A stretch of 64,000 nt of DNA from Torreya grandis (Eukaryota > Streptophyta > Pinopsida > Cupressales > Taxaceae): positions 391,001-455,000 of the forward strand of contig JARHVA010003634.1 of NCBI GenBank assembly GCA_037957365.1. Reading direction: 5' to 3'. Below are positions 1-10,714 of this stretch, piece by piece. Positions within the stretch are counted from its first letter, which is position 1; the number at the start of each line of letters is the position of its first letter. The position numbers and the translations under genes are program-made. The notes below the pieces were generated by a model, which worked only from the letters and a program-made list of their open reading frames with translations, was not told where the DNA came from and made no database searches.

Positions 1-735
1 CAATCAATCATTTTTTAATTCACTAGCTATTAAACTAATTTTATTGTAATTGATATTATCGACCAAAATTTATAGTAAATAACTATGAACTTGAAAATAT
101 ATGATTATTAGTCTAAATTACTATATACCTACTATAAAATCAAATATTAAACACGTAACAAAATTTAATAATTTAAATTTATGCACCACACTACATTTTT
201 TATAATTATTATTAGTAAAGAAAGTTAAAATAAGCTTAATAGAAAGTGACTTACAGTTCAACTTAATTCCAAAGGTGAAAAATATTTATATAATTTTATT
301 TAACCAATAATTAAACTAGAAATATATTAAATATGACCATTTTAACTCATTAATGATATATGAACATCATACGTGAATCATCTTCATTAATTAAGTAAAC
401 ATGCACACTCGTATGTATAATAGACAAGTGAAAGTTTATTAAAAAAATATAAAAATAGAAATGTAGAAATATAACTCTAAAAATAGAAGTTGGACTAAAA
501 TAAATTCCTATTTTACTTAAGTAAATATTTTGTGAATTATGGTGAATTGCACTGTAACACTACTAGTTATTTTTTAGGAAATTTTCAAAAAATATCAAAA
601 AATGATCAAACAACTAATTTAAGATATAAATGAATTAAATAACTTTCATAAGCACTTAAAATAAAAAATAAAATAAATTTAAGATCAATAATTATGTTTT
701 CAAATCATTATCATACTCAACATTCTTCTCATTGA
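1..735 (-). repeat. Left LTR of old copia element C1 (3' LTR, cut by window edge)
   Basis: This A/T-rich segment aligns along its whole length with 13878-14601. For example CAATCAATCATTTTTTAATT here matches CAACCAATCTTTCTTAGAAT there, and both share an AAGTAAACATGCA block. The two copies flank minus-strand copia coding remains, so I read them as that element's LTRs. The true left edge lies outside the window. The right edge is interrupted by gypsy element G1 at 739. No host gene is visible here. Confidence 0.65.
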
Positions 736-1064
736 TGTTGTTAGTGCCCAAATATGTTCTAAGTAAATTATACCCTTTCCTAAGATACGAGTATCTAAAA
801 GTATAACTAATGCCTTCTGAAAGAAATAAATAAAAAATGTTCATCGAAAACAAAATCCCACTTTTACAATTACCTTATCCAAACCTCGTAAAAAATAGTT
901 CTAACTAATAATTAACATTTTCATGTTTTTTCAACATAATTTAATTATAGGATCTGTGGTGGAAATGCTTAGTCTAAAATACTAAGTCTAAATATTCTAT
1001 TTGAAAAAGAATAAGAGTCTCATAACTTTGGGAGGAGATGACAATATTACAACATAGCCTTTTT

Positions 1065-1460
1065 GTGCAAATTTGCAAAATACCATTAAGAACCCAAAGC
1101 TCAGGGCATGTGTCATCAAAATAAAGCCAAAGATGCTTCAAATCCATGCTAAAGTCTTATGTCAAGGTCATGCAGAAGTCCACGGTCAAATTACAAGGGA
1201 ATTTTCAAAGGAGCGGGGGGAAATTGCAACATTGCACCACAAAATTTTTCATGCAATTTGCAAAGCGCATTTGAAGCTCCGAAGCCCATAGCACGTGTCA
1301 TCAAAAAGAAAGCCTCAACTGTTTCAAACCCACACTATGTCCTGGGTCAAATGTCCACTTAGAAGTCAGAGGCTCGATTTGTAACACAAGTTTTCAAAGG
1401 GAGCTAAGGATGTTTTAAGCCCATGATAAGACTTATGTCGACATGCCCCACCCCGTATCA
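1065..1460 (+). repeat. Diverged ~165 bp tandem repeats in G1 U3
   Basis: Successive units share a pattern: a GCAAATTTGCAAA-like start, a core of CATGTGTCATCAAAA followed by AAGCC, then an ATTTTCAAAGG stretch. Units begin near 1065 and 1240 with a partial third near 1400. A further similar unit lies at about 2140-2300, on the other side of the UBA fragment. The same units occur in the 3' LTR (about 6815, 6990, 7150 and 8450). Confidence 0.55.
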
Positions 1461-1536
1461 AATACATTTCATACACTGGACTCGATAACTGTTTATTTCA
1501 GGGGCTCATCGCATAATGTAAATTAAAAAATATATA

Positions 1537-2040
1537 AATGACACTGCTGAGAATTCTGGATCTCTTGGCACAAATGCAGACTCTGATTCTATTTCCAGTA
1601 ATTGTAGCCGCTTTGCTGAATTTGAAGATAAAAAAGACGAGAATTGGATAGGAAGATTAGAGAATCCACCAGGCTTGGTAGGTGGAAGTGATAAAAGGAA
1701 CAAATTACATCAAAAGAATGAAGGGAAACATCAGCGTCAGAAAAAGAAGAGTGCACAGGAACTCAGAGATCGATGCACAGGCCATCTCATGTCTAGGAAA
1801 TTAGAAGCTCTTTCTCATTAACTTGTAGCTATGGGATTCTCATCCGAGCGGGCCACTATGGCCCTTATTTTGAATGAAGGCTGAGTTGAGGATTTAGTGA
1901 ATTGGCTTCTTGAAGGAAGAGATGGCGAAATAAAAGATAATATGCCAGGCAATCTTAAGATAGATATATCTGAAAAAAATTCTCATATTATAGGCATAGA
2001 AAGACAAGAAAATTGTCCAATATTCCAGATCTTGTGAGAG
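1537..2040 (+). pseudogene. Captured UBA-domain protein fragment in the G1 5' LTR
   Basis: The plus-strand reading gives a stretch rich in charged residues, then RDRCTGHLMSRKLEALSH, stop, LVAMGFSSERATMALILNEG, stop, VEDLVNWLLEG and GNLKIDIS. This matches plant UBA/TS-N domain proteins (the EF1B-associated-like family), where the MGF loop and the helix with an NWL motif form a ubiquitin-binding three-helix bundle. Upstream residues such as GSLGTNADSDSISSNCSRFAEFED also fit that family. No intron interrupts the match, so a spliced transcript was probably the source. At least two in-frame stops break the UBA domain, so it is not functional. It lies in the LTR U3, between copies of a ~165 bp repeat, and recurs at 7780-8330. 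The function of the host parent is known only as likely ubiquitin binding. Confidence 0.75.
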
Positions 2041-2499
2041 AAGAAATACAGCCTTGTTTTCTCATCAGGCACGTTATTGTGGTGGAAGTTTGAGAGCTTG
2101 GGGTAGGAATGCAGAATTGCATAGTTTGGAGATGCGGGAGGAAATTATATTGGTATGCTGCAGCTTGTTATGTGCAAATTTTCAATGTGCAGTTGAAAGC
2201 CTGAAACTCTCAGCATATGTTTTAAACCCATGCTAAGATGTCATGTCAAAGTCACGTGAAGGTCCGCGTTCTAACTGCAGTGAAACTTTTGAAGGGAAAA
2301 ACAAGTATGGAAATAAAAAAAAGTGTTGCACTTTTGCACTTTTAAAAGTGTGCAGCTAGGTTTTGAAATCCTGTCGAAGACAGAAGAGTACAAAAGTGCA
2401 CGAGAAGTCCAAAATCCTGTAGGACGTAAAATGATGCACATGGCATTATTAGGTTTGGCAGTGACCTTGAAAGCAAAAGAGAAGAGAAAAATTTTGTGA

Positions 2500-3105
2500 G
2501 TCAAAGATGGACTTGTATTATGCCACCATTCCTTTGGAGGGTAAGATCGTGAAACATCATAGAGAGCCTAGAATGTTACATGTGCTTGAAGATCTAAAAT
2601 GTGTTGTAAATGAGGTTCTGTACACAATTGTGGAGCTAGGTAAATTTGTCAAAAATGTTGATTTTGTTGAGCAATATACTATTTTTGATGTTGGATAGGT
2701 AAAATAAAGTGATGATGTTTGTATAATGTGTTTTGATGGGGATTCCTCCAATCTTAGAAATGGATTTAGGGTTATCTTTTATGCTCCCAATAAAAAATCT
2801 TTTTAAGTTTTTGTTCAAGTTATCTTTTGAGTGTAGTAACAACTTTATAAAATATGAATCACTCTTTCTTGGTTTGAGGATTCCCTGAGAACATGGAATT
2901 ACAAGTTTCAGTGTAAAGGATGATTTAGAGTTAGTGGTTAAGTAGGTCCAAAATGTGTATGCCACCAAACAAGAGAATGTTAAAATAATATAGAAATAAT
3001 ATATGGTATTTGTTAGAATTCTTTGATGCTTTCAATATTTGTCATCATGATAGAATTCTCAATGAGGAAGCTAACAGACTTGCAGGGATAGGTGCTCATT
3101 TTGAA
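2500..3105 (+). pseudogene. G1 pol: linker plus extra RNase H (RVT_3/aRH) domain, decayed
   Basis: A linker reading YATIPLEGKIVKHHREPRML leads into an RNase H type I fold: CFDGDSSNLRNGF with the first catalytic Asp retained, then a frameshifted middle, DDLELVVK, YATK, and finally HHDR, NEEANRLAGIG in another frame. This domain lies before the reverse transcriptase, as in the plant Tat-like gypsy group that carries a second RNase H. Several frameshifts and stops make it inactive. The G2 counterpart is at 40490-41110. Confidence 0.75.
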
Positions 3106-3640
3106 AGTTAAAATATGAATCCTCATTGTCAGTACCAAGTGGAGGTACTTGTCAGATATTCAATCTTGAATAACATCTATCAATGACAAGTCTTTGATGA
3201 TGATAAATATCAAATCAAAAGGTTTCTTAATTATGAAGCAAAATTTTAGGGTCAGATCACTGACCTAGATTCCATGGCCCAAATCTATGATGGGATGGAA
3301 ACCTTGTTTGGGAAATATATAATTCATTTGAATACAGACAACATCCCAAGATGATTGGTGATTTTAGAGGCATCTTTTGATGGAGTAGATATAATTAAAA
3401 GTAGAGATCTATTTATCTCAAAAGATGTGATCGAATGTAATTTGGGTCTGAATAAAATCCAAGAAAGGTCTAGCTTAGTACTTACTTGAGTGTAAAATAG
3501 AAACAAGCCTACATGAAATTGTTAAAGAATTATAAGGATTGCATGGATTGGTCTTATTCTAAACTAAAATCATATAGAGGGGATTTGTTTCAACATGTCA
3601 TCCCATTATAACATGATATCAAACCTTCTAGGGAAAATTA
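3106..3640 (+). other. G1 pol inter-domain linker (decayed)
   Basis: This is sequence between the aRH and RT domains. It aligns with 41110-41620 of G2 (for example a GTGGAGGTACTTGTCAGA block here and GTGAAGGTGCTTGTTAGG there). It encodes no recognisable catalytic motif. It is remnant polyprotein only. Confidence 0.6.
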
Positions 3641-4350
3641 GATAACTATTAGCCCTATCTTGTCTAACAAGATGCATGAAGAGTTAAATAAATTAAGGGA
3701 AGATGGTATTATTCAACCAATAAGGTATTCATCATAGGTTCAAACTTAGTCCCTATAAGAAAGAAGAATGGTGACATCTACTTGTGTGTGGATTTTAGAA
3801 ATTTGAATAAATCTTCTTTAAAGGATAATTAAGAATTACCTAATATGGATAACCTGTTGGAGAGTGTTACAAGATCAAAGATGTTGTCCATATTAGATTG
3901 TTTATCAAGGTATAACCAAATTGTAGTACAAGAATTTGAGAGACCCAAAACTTCATTTACAATGCCTTGGTGTACTTATGTCTATATGAGAATGTCTTTT
4001 GGGTTAATGAATGATGATGAAATGTTTTTTAGAGATATGGATGATGATTTTTTAGAGGTAATTAATAATTTTCATACTATATATCATGATGATATTATAA
4101 TGTAATAAAAAAATAGAAAAGAGCATTTGGAGCATCTAGAAAAAGTGTTCCTTAGATGTATGGAATTTGGTATTTCCCTTAATCCTAAGAAATGCCACTT
4201 TAGAGTATAAAATACCAAGTTAATAGGACACATAATCTCTAAGGATGGTGCCATGATTGATCCAAAGAGAGTGGAAGCCATTGACAAAGTGCCTATCTCA
4301 AAATCTAAGAAGGGAGTTTAGTCTTTTTTTTGGATAAATCAACTTTGTAA
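3641..4350 (+). pseudogene. G1 pol: reverse transcriptase domain, decayed
   Basis: The longest open piece (3845-4105) reads from MDNLLESVTRSKMLSILDCL through YNQIVVQEFERPKTSFTMPW and MRMSFGLMN to HTIYHDDIIM. This is the RT palm of Ty3/gypsy elements; HDD corresponds to the catalytic YxDD, so both catalytic Asp residues survive. Upstream fragments include LVPIRKKNG-like and LCVDFRNLN-like residues. Downstream, HLEHLEKVFLRCMEF and LIGHIISKDGAMIDPKRVEAI appear. Stops, for example directly after IIM, break it. The order and motifs match 41620-42350. Confidence 0.85.
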
Positions 4351-4379
4351 TAAGGTTTGTTTCTAACTTTGTAGAGATA

Positions 4380-5030
4380 ATTTTGCATATTGAATCTATG
4401 TTAAAAAAGGACCAAACCATTAAGTGGGATGAGAAGGCCATACAAGCTTATAGTGACAACAAATGATCTTTAAAGTATGCCCCTATCTTGTCTAATTCTT
4501 ATTACACTAGGGGCTTTTAAATATTTTCTTTTGTGTCATGAAATAATATAGCTATTATTATATTGCAAAAGAATAATGATGTTCATGAACAACCCATAGC
4601 TTTTTTTAGTAAATATATGTAGACATTTGAACTAAATTATACTATCATGGAAAATTAAGTCTTCACCCTCTTGAAATATGTTAAAATGTTCAAACCTTAC
4701 ATTCTAAGTTCAAATATTGTTTCATATGTCCCGAATACAATGGTGAAGGACATCTTGACTTAGATTGAAGTATCAAGTAAGAGGTATGGGTGGGTAAACA
4801 ATTTGCAAAAGTATGACATGAATATCCAAACCACCAATCTAGTGAGAGGGGTGGGTTTATCCAAGCTCATGGATAAGACCAATTTATAAGCTATGGAGGT
4901 AAAAACTACTATTTTTAATATTGATGACTCTTTGAGTAAAATTAACATGTCTCTTTGGTATAAGTACATTGTTTAGTACTTCTAAACTTTGAATTATCCC
5001 CCTAATTTGGAAAAGAATCAAAGGAAAACT
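4380..5030 (+). pseudogene. G1 pol: RT-associated RNase H and connection region, decayed
   Basis: Residues such as PILSNSYYTRGF, ILQKNNDVHEQPIAFFSKYM, FELNYTIMEN and LLKYVKMFKPYIL fit the degenerate RNase H of Ty3/gypsy polyproteins. They are followed by YDMNIQTTNLVRGVGLSKLM, a pre-integrase connection. Many stops interrupt it. The matching region in G2 is 42400-42930. Confidence 0.7.
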
Positions 5031-5034
5031 CTTA

Positions 5035-5790
5035 ATCTTGTATTCTAAAATTATCTCATGACTTAAAATAGACTGACATGGAAGAGTAAAGATGGGGTTA
5101 TCTTAAGGTGTTTGGTAGAAGAAGAAACAATTGATTTAACTGAATATTTTCATAGTGCAGTATGTGGTGGTCACTTTGCACCCAAAGTCATAACTCATAA
5201 GATTTTGAGAGATATATATTAGTGGCCATCACTATTCAAGGATGTTACATATAGAGTAATAAAATGTGAGAAATATTAGCACTTGGTTGGAAGGTTGAAC
5301 GTTTCTACCTCTCTCTCCTTACCACTTATATCGATCAAAGGCCCATTTAGACAATGGGGAATGGATTTTATTGTTAAGGTTATTGATACATCAAGCACTA
5401 GGTATAGGTAGAGACTGGTTTCAATTGAATACTTTACCAAATGGGTTGAGGTGTTCCCTATAAAGAAGGCCACATGTGAGGTGATCATGGACTTTTTATT
5501 GAATCAAATTATTTATATATTTGGTGTGTCTATCAATATAATTGTTGACAATGCCATGAGTTTTTAAGTTAAACCTTTGGTATCATTGTGTGAAGAATAT
5601 GGGATCAAATTAACTTGTTCTTCCAATTATAACCCTCAGGGGAATGGGCAAGAAGAATCTAGTAATAAGAAATTGCTCAATTCATTAGGAATTTGGAAGC
5701 TAACAAGAAGAAGTGGGGTGAACAACTAAAATTTTATTAATGGGATGATAGGATCACACCTAAAAGAGCTACAAGTAAGATCCATTTTGA
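5035..5790 (+). pseudogene. G1 pol: integrase domain, decayed
   Basis: A zinc-binding-like N-terminus is followed by GPFRQWGMDFIVKVIDTSS, YFTKWVEVFPIKKATCEVIM, IIVDNAMSF and NYNPQGNGQEESSNKK. These hold the D, D and E positions of the retroviral-type integrase core: D in GMDFI, D in VDNA, and E in QEESSN. At least three in-frame stops occur, so no full-length protein can be made. The domain would have inserted element cDNA into host DNA. Confidence 0.85.
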
Positions 5791-6235
5791 ACATTTTTAT
5801 GGAGATCAATCTATTTTACCTATGAATCTATAGTTTCCAACCTATCAATTGATACAACATCTAGAAGGAGGTGATGAAGTTAATTGCTATGAAAATAGAA
5901 TGAAATAGATTATTGAGCTTGATGAAATTAGAAGACAAGCTCATGAAAGACTCATAAAGTTCAAGTAAAGACTTAAAATAATATTTGACAAAAAGGTCAC
6001 TCCAAAAAAATTTCAAATAGGAGATTTGGTTTTACTTTGGGATAATAGACATGAGGAGAAAGACAAACATGGAAAATTTGATGCCTTATGGATGGGCCCT
6101 TATTCAATTGACAAAAAAATTAGGGAACATAGTTTATTTTTAAGAGATTTAAATTGTGAGATATTGTAACTCCCAATTAATGATAGACATCTAAAGCACT
6201 TCTTTGACTTAATCCATGATTGTGTAAAGTAATGT
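5791..6235 (+). pseudogene. G1 pol C-terminal tail of integrase, decayed
   Basis: Fragments such as DKKVTPKKFQIGDLVLLWDN, KHGKFDALWMGPYSID and NDRHLKHFFDLIHD appear across frames. They correspond to the GPY/F-like end of gypsy integrases. Homologous residues occur at 43800-44215 in G2. Confidence 0.65.
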
Positions 6236-6493
6236 ATAGTGTTGTTTTTTTATTGTCCTTCTACATTGGGGTTTATTTGTATAGATATTTTATGGTTTTT
6301 TGTTGTATGCTCATTCTTACATCCTCCTAATCTATTTTTGTGGGTCTTCCCTTTTTTAATTAAGTTTCCAATAGGTGCCTGCTTAGAAATTATCAAAATT
6401 CAAAATCCATGGCCCAAGGGATAGGCATCAGGTCTTATTTTCTAGGATTATTTGTACACCCATAAGGGGTATACATCCCCAAGTGAGAGCCAG
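6236..6493 (+). other. G1 3' untranslated stretch with purine-rich end
   Basis: After the pol remnant comes a T-rich stretch, then AAGGGGTATACATCCCCAAG and GTGAGAGCCAG directly before the 3' LTR. G2 has a close equivalent (AGGGGGTGCACATCCCTAGG) before its 3' LTR. This is the expected place of the plus-strand primer (polypurine tract). The exact tract is inferred from position. Confidence 0.45.
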
Positions 6494-7779
6494 TGTAAGT
6501 CACCAAATATGTTCTAAGAAATGTGTGCTCTTTCTTGATATATGAATATCTAAAAGTCTAAATATTGTCATTTGAAGGAAATCTACAGAAAATGTTCATC
6601 CAGAACAAAATCTTGTTGTTGAAATTTCCTTGTTGTGAATCCCATAAAATTTATTTTCAATAATGATTAATGTTTTCATGTTTTTAAGCCTAATTTGATT
6701 GAAGGATCTATTGTGGAAATACTTAGTCTAAAATACTAAGTCTAAATATTCTGTTTGCAAAAGAATAAGAGTCTCGAAACTTTGGGTAGAGATTGAAATA
6801 TTTTAGCATAACCTTTTGGTGCAAATTTTCAAAATATAATTAAGATCCCAAATCCATAGACATGTTCCATCAAAATGAATCCATGGATCTTTCCAATCCA
6901 TGATAAATTCTTATGTCAATGTCATGTAGAAGTCCATGGTTAAATGTCAAGGGAATTTTCAATGGAATAGGGGGAAATTGCAACATTGTACCATAAAAAT
7001 TTTCATGTAATTTACAAAGTTCATTTTAAGGTCTGAATCCCATGACACATGTCATCAAAAAGAGAACCTTGGCTATTTTAAACCCACACTAAGTCTTAGA
7101 ATAAATGTCCACATTGAATTTAGAGGCTTGATTTGTAATGAAAGTTTTCAAAGGGAGCTATGGATTTTTTAAGCCCATAATAAGTCTTATGTCCACGAGC
7201 CTATGAAATTCTGAGGCTAAATTACATGAAAATTTTCAAAGAGAATTAAACATTTAATAGACAAGCTTAGAGATGTGAGGAAGTGTTATAATTTTTCATA
7301 AAGTGAGATGTGCAATCGAGGATTGAAAACCCATAAGAATGAAAATGTTCATGTAAATTCCAAAATCCTGCCAAAGATAGTGAGTGAAAAAGTGTACATG
7401 GAACCTAAAATACCATTAAATGGAAAAGGGTACACATGCCATCATCATATTTAAGGTTCTCCTATAGATGGCATTTTCTCTTATTTTTGAAAGCTAAATG
7501 CTTACTATCAAGGTAGGATGTATGGTTGGAGATTTTACAACATTAAGATCAAATGACTTTGAACATATCATAAACCTTCAAAAAAATCAACTAATATAAC
7601 TTATTGCCAAGTTTCTTGATGAGGATATTTGATATAGAAAATAAAGGAATCCTCTAAGTAGGCAATAATAAATGGTGGTACTTCTCTTAGTGCATACAAC
7701 CCTATGTTAGGCACATTTCAATTACTGGACTTGATAACTATTTATTCTGGGGGTTCATTCCGTAATGTGCATTATAAAA

Positions 7780-8340
7780 AATATATATTACACTTATGAG
7801 AATTATATATTTATTGGCATACATGTAGACTTTGATTCTATTTCCAGTAATCTATATTTACTGGCATAAATGTAGACTTTGATTCTATTTCCAGTAATCA
7901 TAGCTACTCTTATGAATTCGAGTATTTAAAAAATGAAAATGGGAAAGGAATATTAGAGAATATAATAGGCTTGGTAGGTGAATGTGATAAAAGTGACAAA
8001 TTGTATCAAATGAATGAAAATAAACATTGAATTTATAAAAATAATGATGCATATGAACTTAGAGATCAATGCATAGGGTATCTCGTGTTTAGGAAATTGG
8101 AAGCACTTTCTCATCAAATTGTAGATATGGGATTCTCATCTAAGGGGGCCACTATGGCCCTTATTTTGAATGAAAGTTGAGTTGAGGATTCACTGAATTG
8201 GCTTATTGAAGGAGGAGATGGTGAAATAAAATATAGTATTCTAGGCAATCTTAAGATAGATATATCTAAATAACATGCTCAAATTGTAGGCTTAGAAAAA
8301 AATATTATCCAATAATCCAAATCCTCTAAGAGAATAAATA
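7780..8340 (+). pseudogene. Captured UBA-domain protein fragment, 3' LTR copy
   Basis: This is the partner of 1537-2040. Readable pieces are LRDQCIGYLVFRKLEALSHQ, IVDMGFSSKGATMALILNES, stop, VEDSLNWLIEGGDGEIKY and GNLKIDISK. The stop before VED is shared with the 5' copy, while the stop inside the first helix of that copy is absent here (a Gln codon is present). So some damage predates insertion or arose at the same CGA-type site, and some came later. It also carries a 47 bp internal duplication upstream. Confidence 0.75.
7806..7899 (+). repeat. 47 bp tandem duplication, two units
   Basis: The unit TATATTTATTGGCATACATG... (7806-7852) is followed at once by TATATTTACTGGCATAAATG... (7853-7899); both end in CCAGTAATC. 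The 5' LTR copy has a single unit, so the duplication arose in this LTR after insertion. Confidence 0.85.
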
Positions 8341-8819
8341 CATCCTTGTTTTCTAAATGTGAAAGTCATTATGGGAGAGTCTTGAGAGCATGACAAAAGA
8401 TTGTAGAATTACATAGTTTAGATATCGAGAAGGAAATTGTAATGGTATGCTATAGTTTATTATTTGTAAATTTATAATGTGAAGTTGAAAGCCCAAAGGG
8501 TATAGTTTATGTTTTAAATCCATGATGAGACATCATGTCAAAGTCATGCAAAGGTCCATATTCAAACCACAACAAAAAATTTCAAGGGAGAAACAAGTAT
8601 AAAGATGTTTAAATGTGTTATAATTTTACACTTATGTAAATGTATAGCTAGATAAAATCCAACCAAATCTAGAAGAGTGCCAAAGTACATGAGAATTTTG
8701 GAATCCTAAAGGAGGTAAAATTATTCACATTCCATCATTAGGTTTGATAGTGACCTTAAAAGAAAAAGGGAAAGGAAAACATTTATGAGTTGAAGAATGT
8801 CATGGATTCAAATTTTTAC

Positions 8820-9420
8820 TTTTCTTGTATCATAGAATGGGCCAAAGAACATCTTTATGGTCACTCCCTAAAAGCATAAAATTCTCTAAAAGGGAGTATG
8901 GGGCATAAAAATAGGATAATTGGAGGAATTTTAGGCTCACTAGAAGAAATTAAAGAGGTAGAGGCACCAAGACAAGCTAGAAAAGGTCATGGAGGTGAGT
9001 TTAGTGATGCCAATGTGTTTGTGACTAAGGTATGTGATAAATACCTTAGTTTGTTGCAATAGAAGAGGAAGCCAACCATCATGAAAGCATCCATTTAGAA
9101 ATGATTGGCTAGAATGTAATAGAATGTAGTGATAGTTCTAAATCCACTCTTTTATTCTTTATTCTTTTTAGGTAAATTGGGAATCATATCATCAACTGAC
9201 ATGTCATCCTCACCTTAGGTAGACAAATGATTAGTTGAATATAGGGAAAAATGTTTGTATATAAAGATAAAGTTTGATTACACTTAGGGTCATGATGATA
9301 ATTGATATGCATGATTGGAAGTTTGTTGAATCAAACTTCCAACTATGAAAAGCATCTCATCATCATATCAATAATCGAACAACCAAAATCATTGCCTCAT
9401 AGAGAATAAGAGTCTCTAGG
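8820..9420 (+). other. G1 U3 distal segment, no gene seen
   Basis: This part of the 3' LTR has no counterpart in the truncated 5' LTR and none I could recognise in G2. Short runs rich in Glu and Lys codons near 8940-9020 are interrupted and not identifiable. Confidence 0.4.
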
Positions 9421-9422
9421 CG

Positions 9423-9430
9423 TATATAAA
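9423..9430 (+). promoter_or_regulatory. TATA box of the G1 LTR promoter
   Basis: TATATAAA lies at the same relative place as TATAAATA in the G2 LTRs, upstream of the conserved R/U5 part. It is the likely core promoter for element RNA, with initiation about 30 bp downstream (inferred). Confidence 0.5.
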
Positions 9431-10714
9431 GACATCTTCTAGATGGAGAATCTTTTAAGAATATTTTGGGTGAGAAAATTTTGTATAATTAAAGAGGATG
9501 TGTCATCTTTATAGAGGATTTTTTATTTTTTTATATATCCTTGTTGTGTTTTTGTTTTCTATTGCTAAGGTGATTGCCCTGTATAGTCATTAGCAAACTT
9601 TAAGAGTATTTATGTATATGCCTCCCATGTTTCATAGAAAATCAACATTGATTTTCACCATGTTAGCATTCTAAATTTTGACGTATATTGATTTATTCTC
9701 AAGTTAATGGAAACCATCTATGATTTATAGTCTTTCTTGTCAATGAAGTGCAATAACACATTCTTCATACATTGTTGATTGGGTATTTGGTTTTATGTCT
9801 CTTAATGGTAGTCATTTTAGGCATGATTCTTGATTGTGAATTCACTTCCACATTGTAATTTTTGATATTTTATTGATAATATTTTAAGGATATACAAGAT
9901 TTATGGAGTTGACAGGAGAAGATGCTTGAGACATTACTTGCAGTGTATGCTTTGGAGATTTTAAAGGTCATTTGAATGTTCACATTGGATTGATATCGAT
10001 GAATGTAAATCATTATTGATATTTTCTCTTTCTTATTTCTTAGTCTTTTACATCATGAAATAAATGAAATAATGGAAATTTATCAAATTATTAGTGTTAA
10101 AAGCCACCAAAACTCATTTAAATATACCTAACTCATCCTACCAGTCTTACCCCTCTAAGTAATACACAGTGATGAAGATTCTAAGTGTTATTTTCTTACA
10201 GATACATAATTATTATATATCTTAAATGTGTTTGTGATTCATCCTTGAAGATTAGAATTATAATTTTCCATATGGATCTTAGTTGGAAATAGTTTATATA
10301 TAAATGAATATTATAATAAAATTTTATCTATCTTTAGTAGTTTGTGTCTGATTCAAAATTATTTGCTCAGTGTATTTGATAACTCTTATTGAGTGTACTA
10401 TGCAAGTTTGGTTACGTTTTTATTAGATCTATATGTGTACCAATAATTCCCTGAAGATTGAACTATAATATCCCTCTTTATGACCAAACTACCCTGTAGG
10501 TCCTCTCACCTTGGTTCAGGCAGAGCCACAAGTCATATATACCTAACCATACCCTTTGTTGATTTCTTCAAGTCATTATCAATGTTTATTTCATCCATAT
10601 GTTAAACCATTCCCTAGATAAAATGACATAACTAAGGTTTATAATCTTTTTTTTCCATCTTTTTAATATGTTAGGTTGAATTCTAGAGATGCACATCTAG
10701 GAACCAACAGGTGC

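Larger units (their letters stand above)
739..2499 (+). repeat. G1 5' LTR, truncated (U3 part only)
   Basis: It aligns with 6494 to about 8790 of the 3' LTR, for example over AATACTTAGTCTAAAATACT-like blocks at 965 and 6720. The homology stops near 2499. The counterpart of 8790-10709 (promoter, R and U5), the primer site, gag and protease are absent. Sequence continues directly into the pol linker equivalent to 40490 of G2. A single deletion from inside the LTR to upstream of aRH explains this. Confidence 0.8.
739..10709 (+). mobile_element. Ty3/gypsy retrotransposon G1 with long LTRs (decayed)
   Basis: The order is truncated 5' LTR (739-2499), polyprotein remains (2500-6235), then a 4.2 kb 3' LTR (6494-10709). 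LTR starts are TGTTAGTGCCCAAATATG and TGTAAGTCACCAAATATG. The 3' LTR ends in GAACCAACA, as do the LTRs of G2. The flanks GATGT (734-738) and GGTGC (10710-10714) differ only by transitions and may be a decayed 5 bp target-site duplication. The domain order aRH, RT, RNase H, integrase matches G2, so the two are relatives. Gag, protease and the 3' half of the 5' LTR are missing. The element is dead: every domain has stops or frameshifts. It inserted into copia element C1. Confidence 0.85.
6494..10709 (+). repeat. G1 3' LTR, about 4.2 kb
   Basis: It runs from TGTAAGTCACC to GAACCAACA. The first 2.3 kb matches the truncated 5' LTR. The last part (about 9540-10709) matches the ends of the G2 LTRs, including TTGCTAAGGTGATT and GGTCCTCTCACCTTGGTTCA blocks. 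It contains the second UBA fragment (7780-8330) and a TATA box at 9423. U3 is therefore about 2.9 kb. Confidence 0.85.

Noticed and set aside
2271..2968. Minus-strand frames near the start of G1 pol
   Set aside because: They overlap the plus-strand linker and aRH domain, which have clear family motifs.
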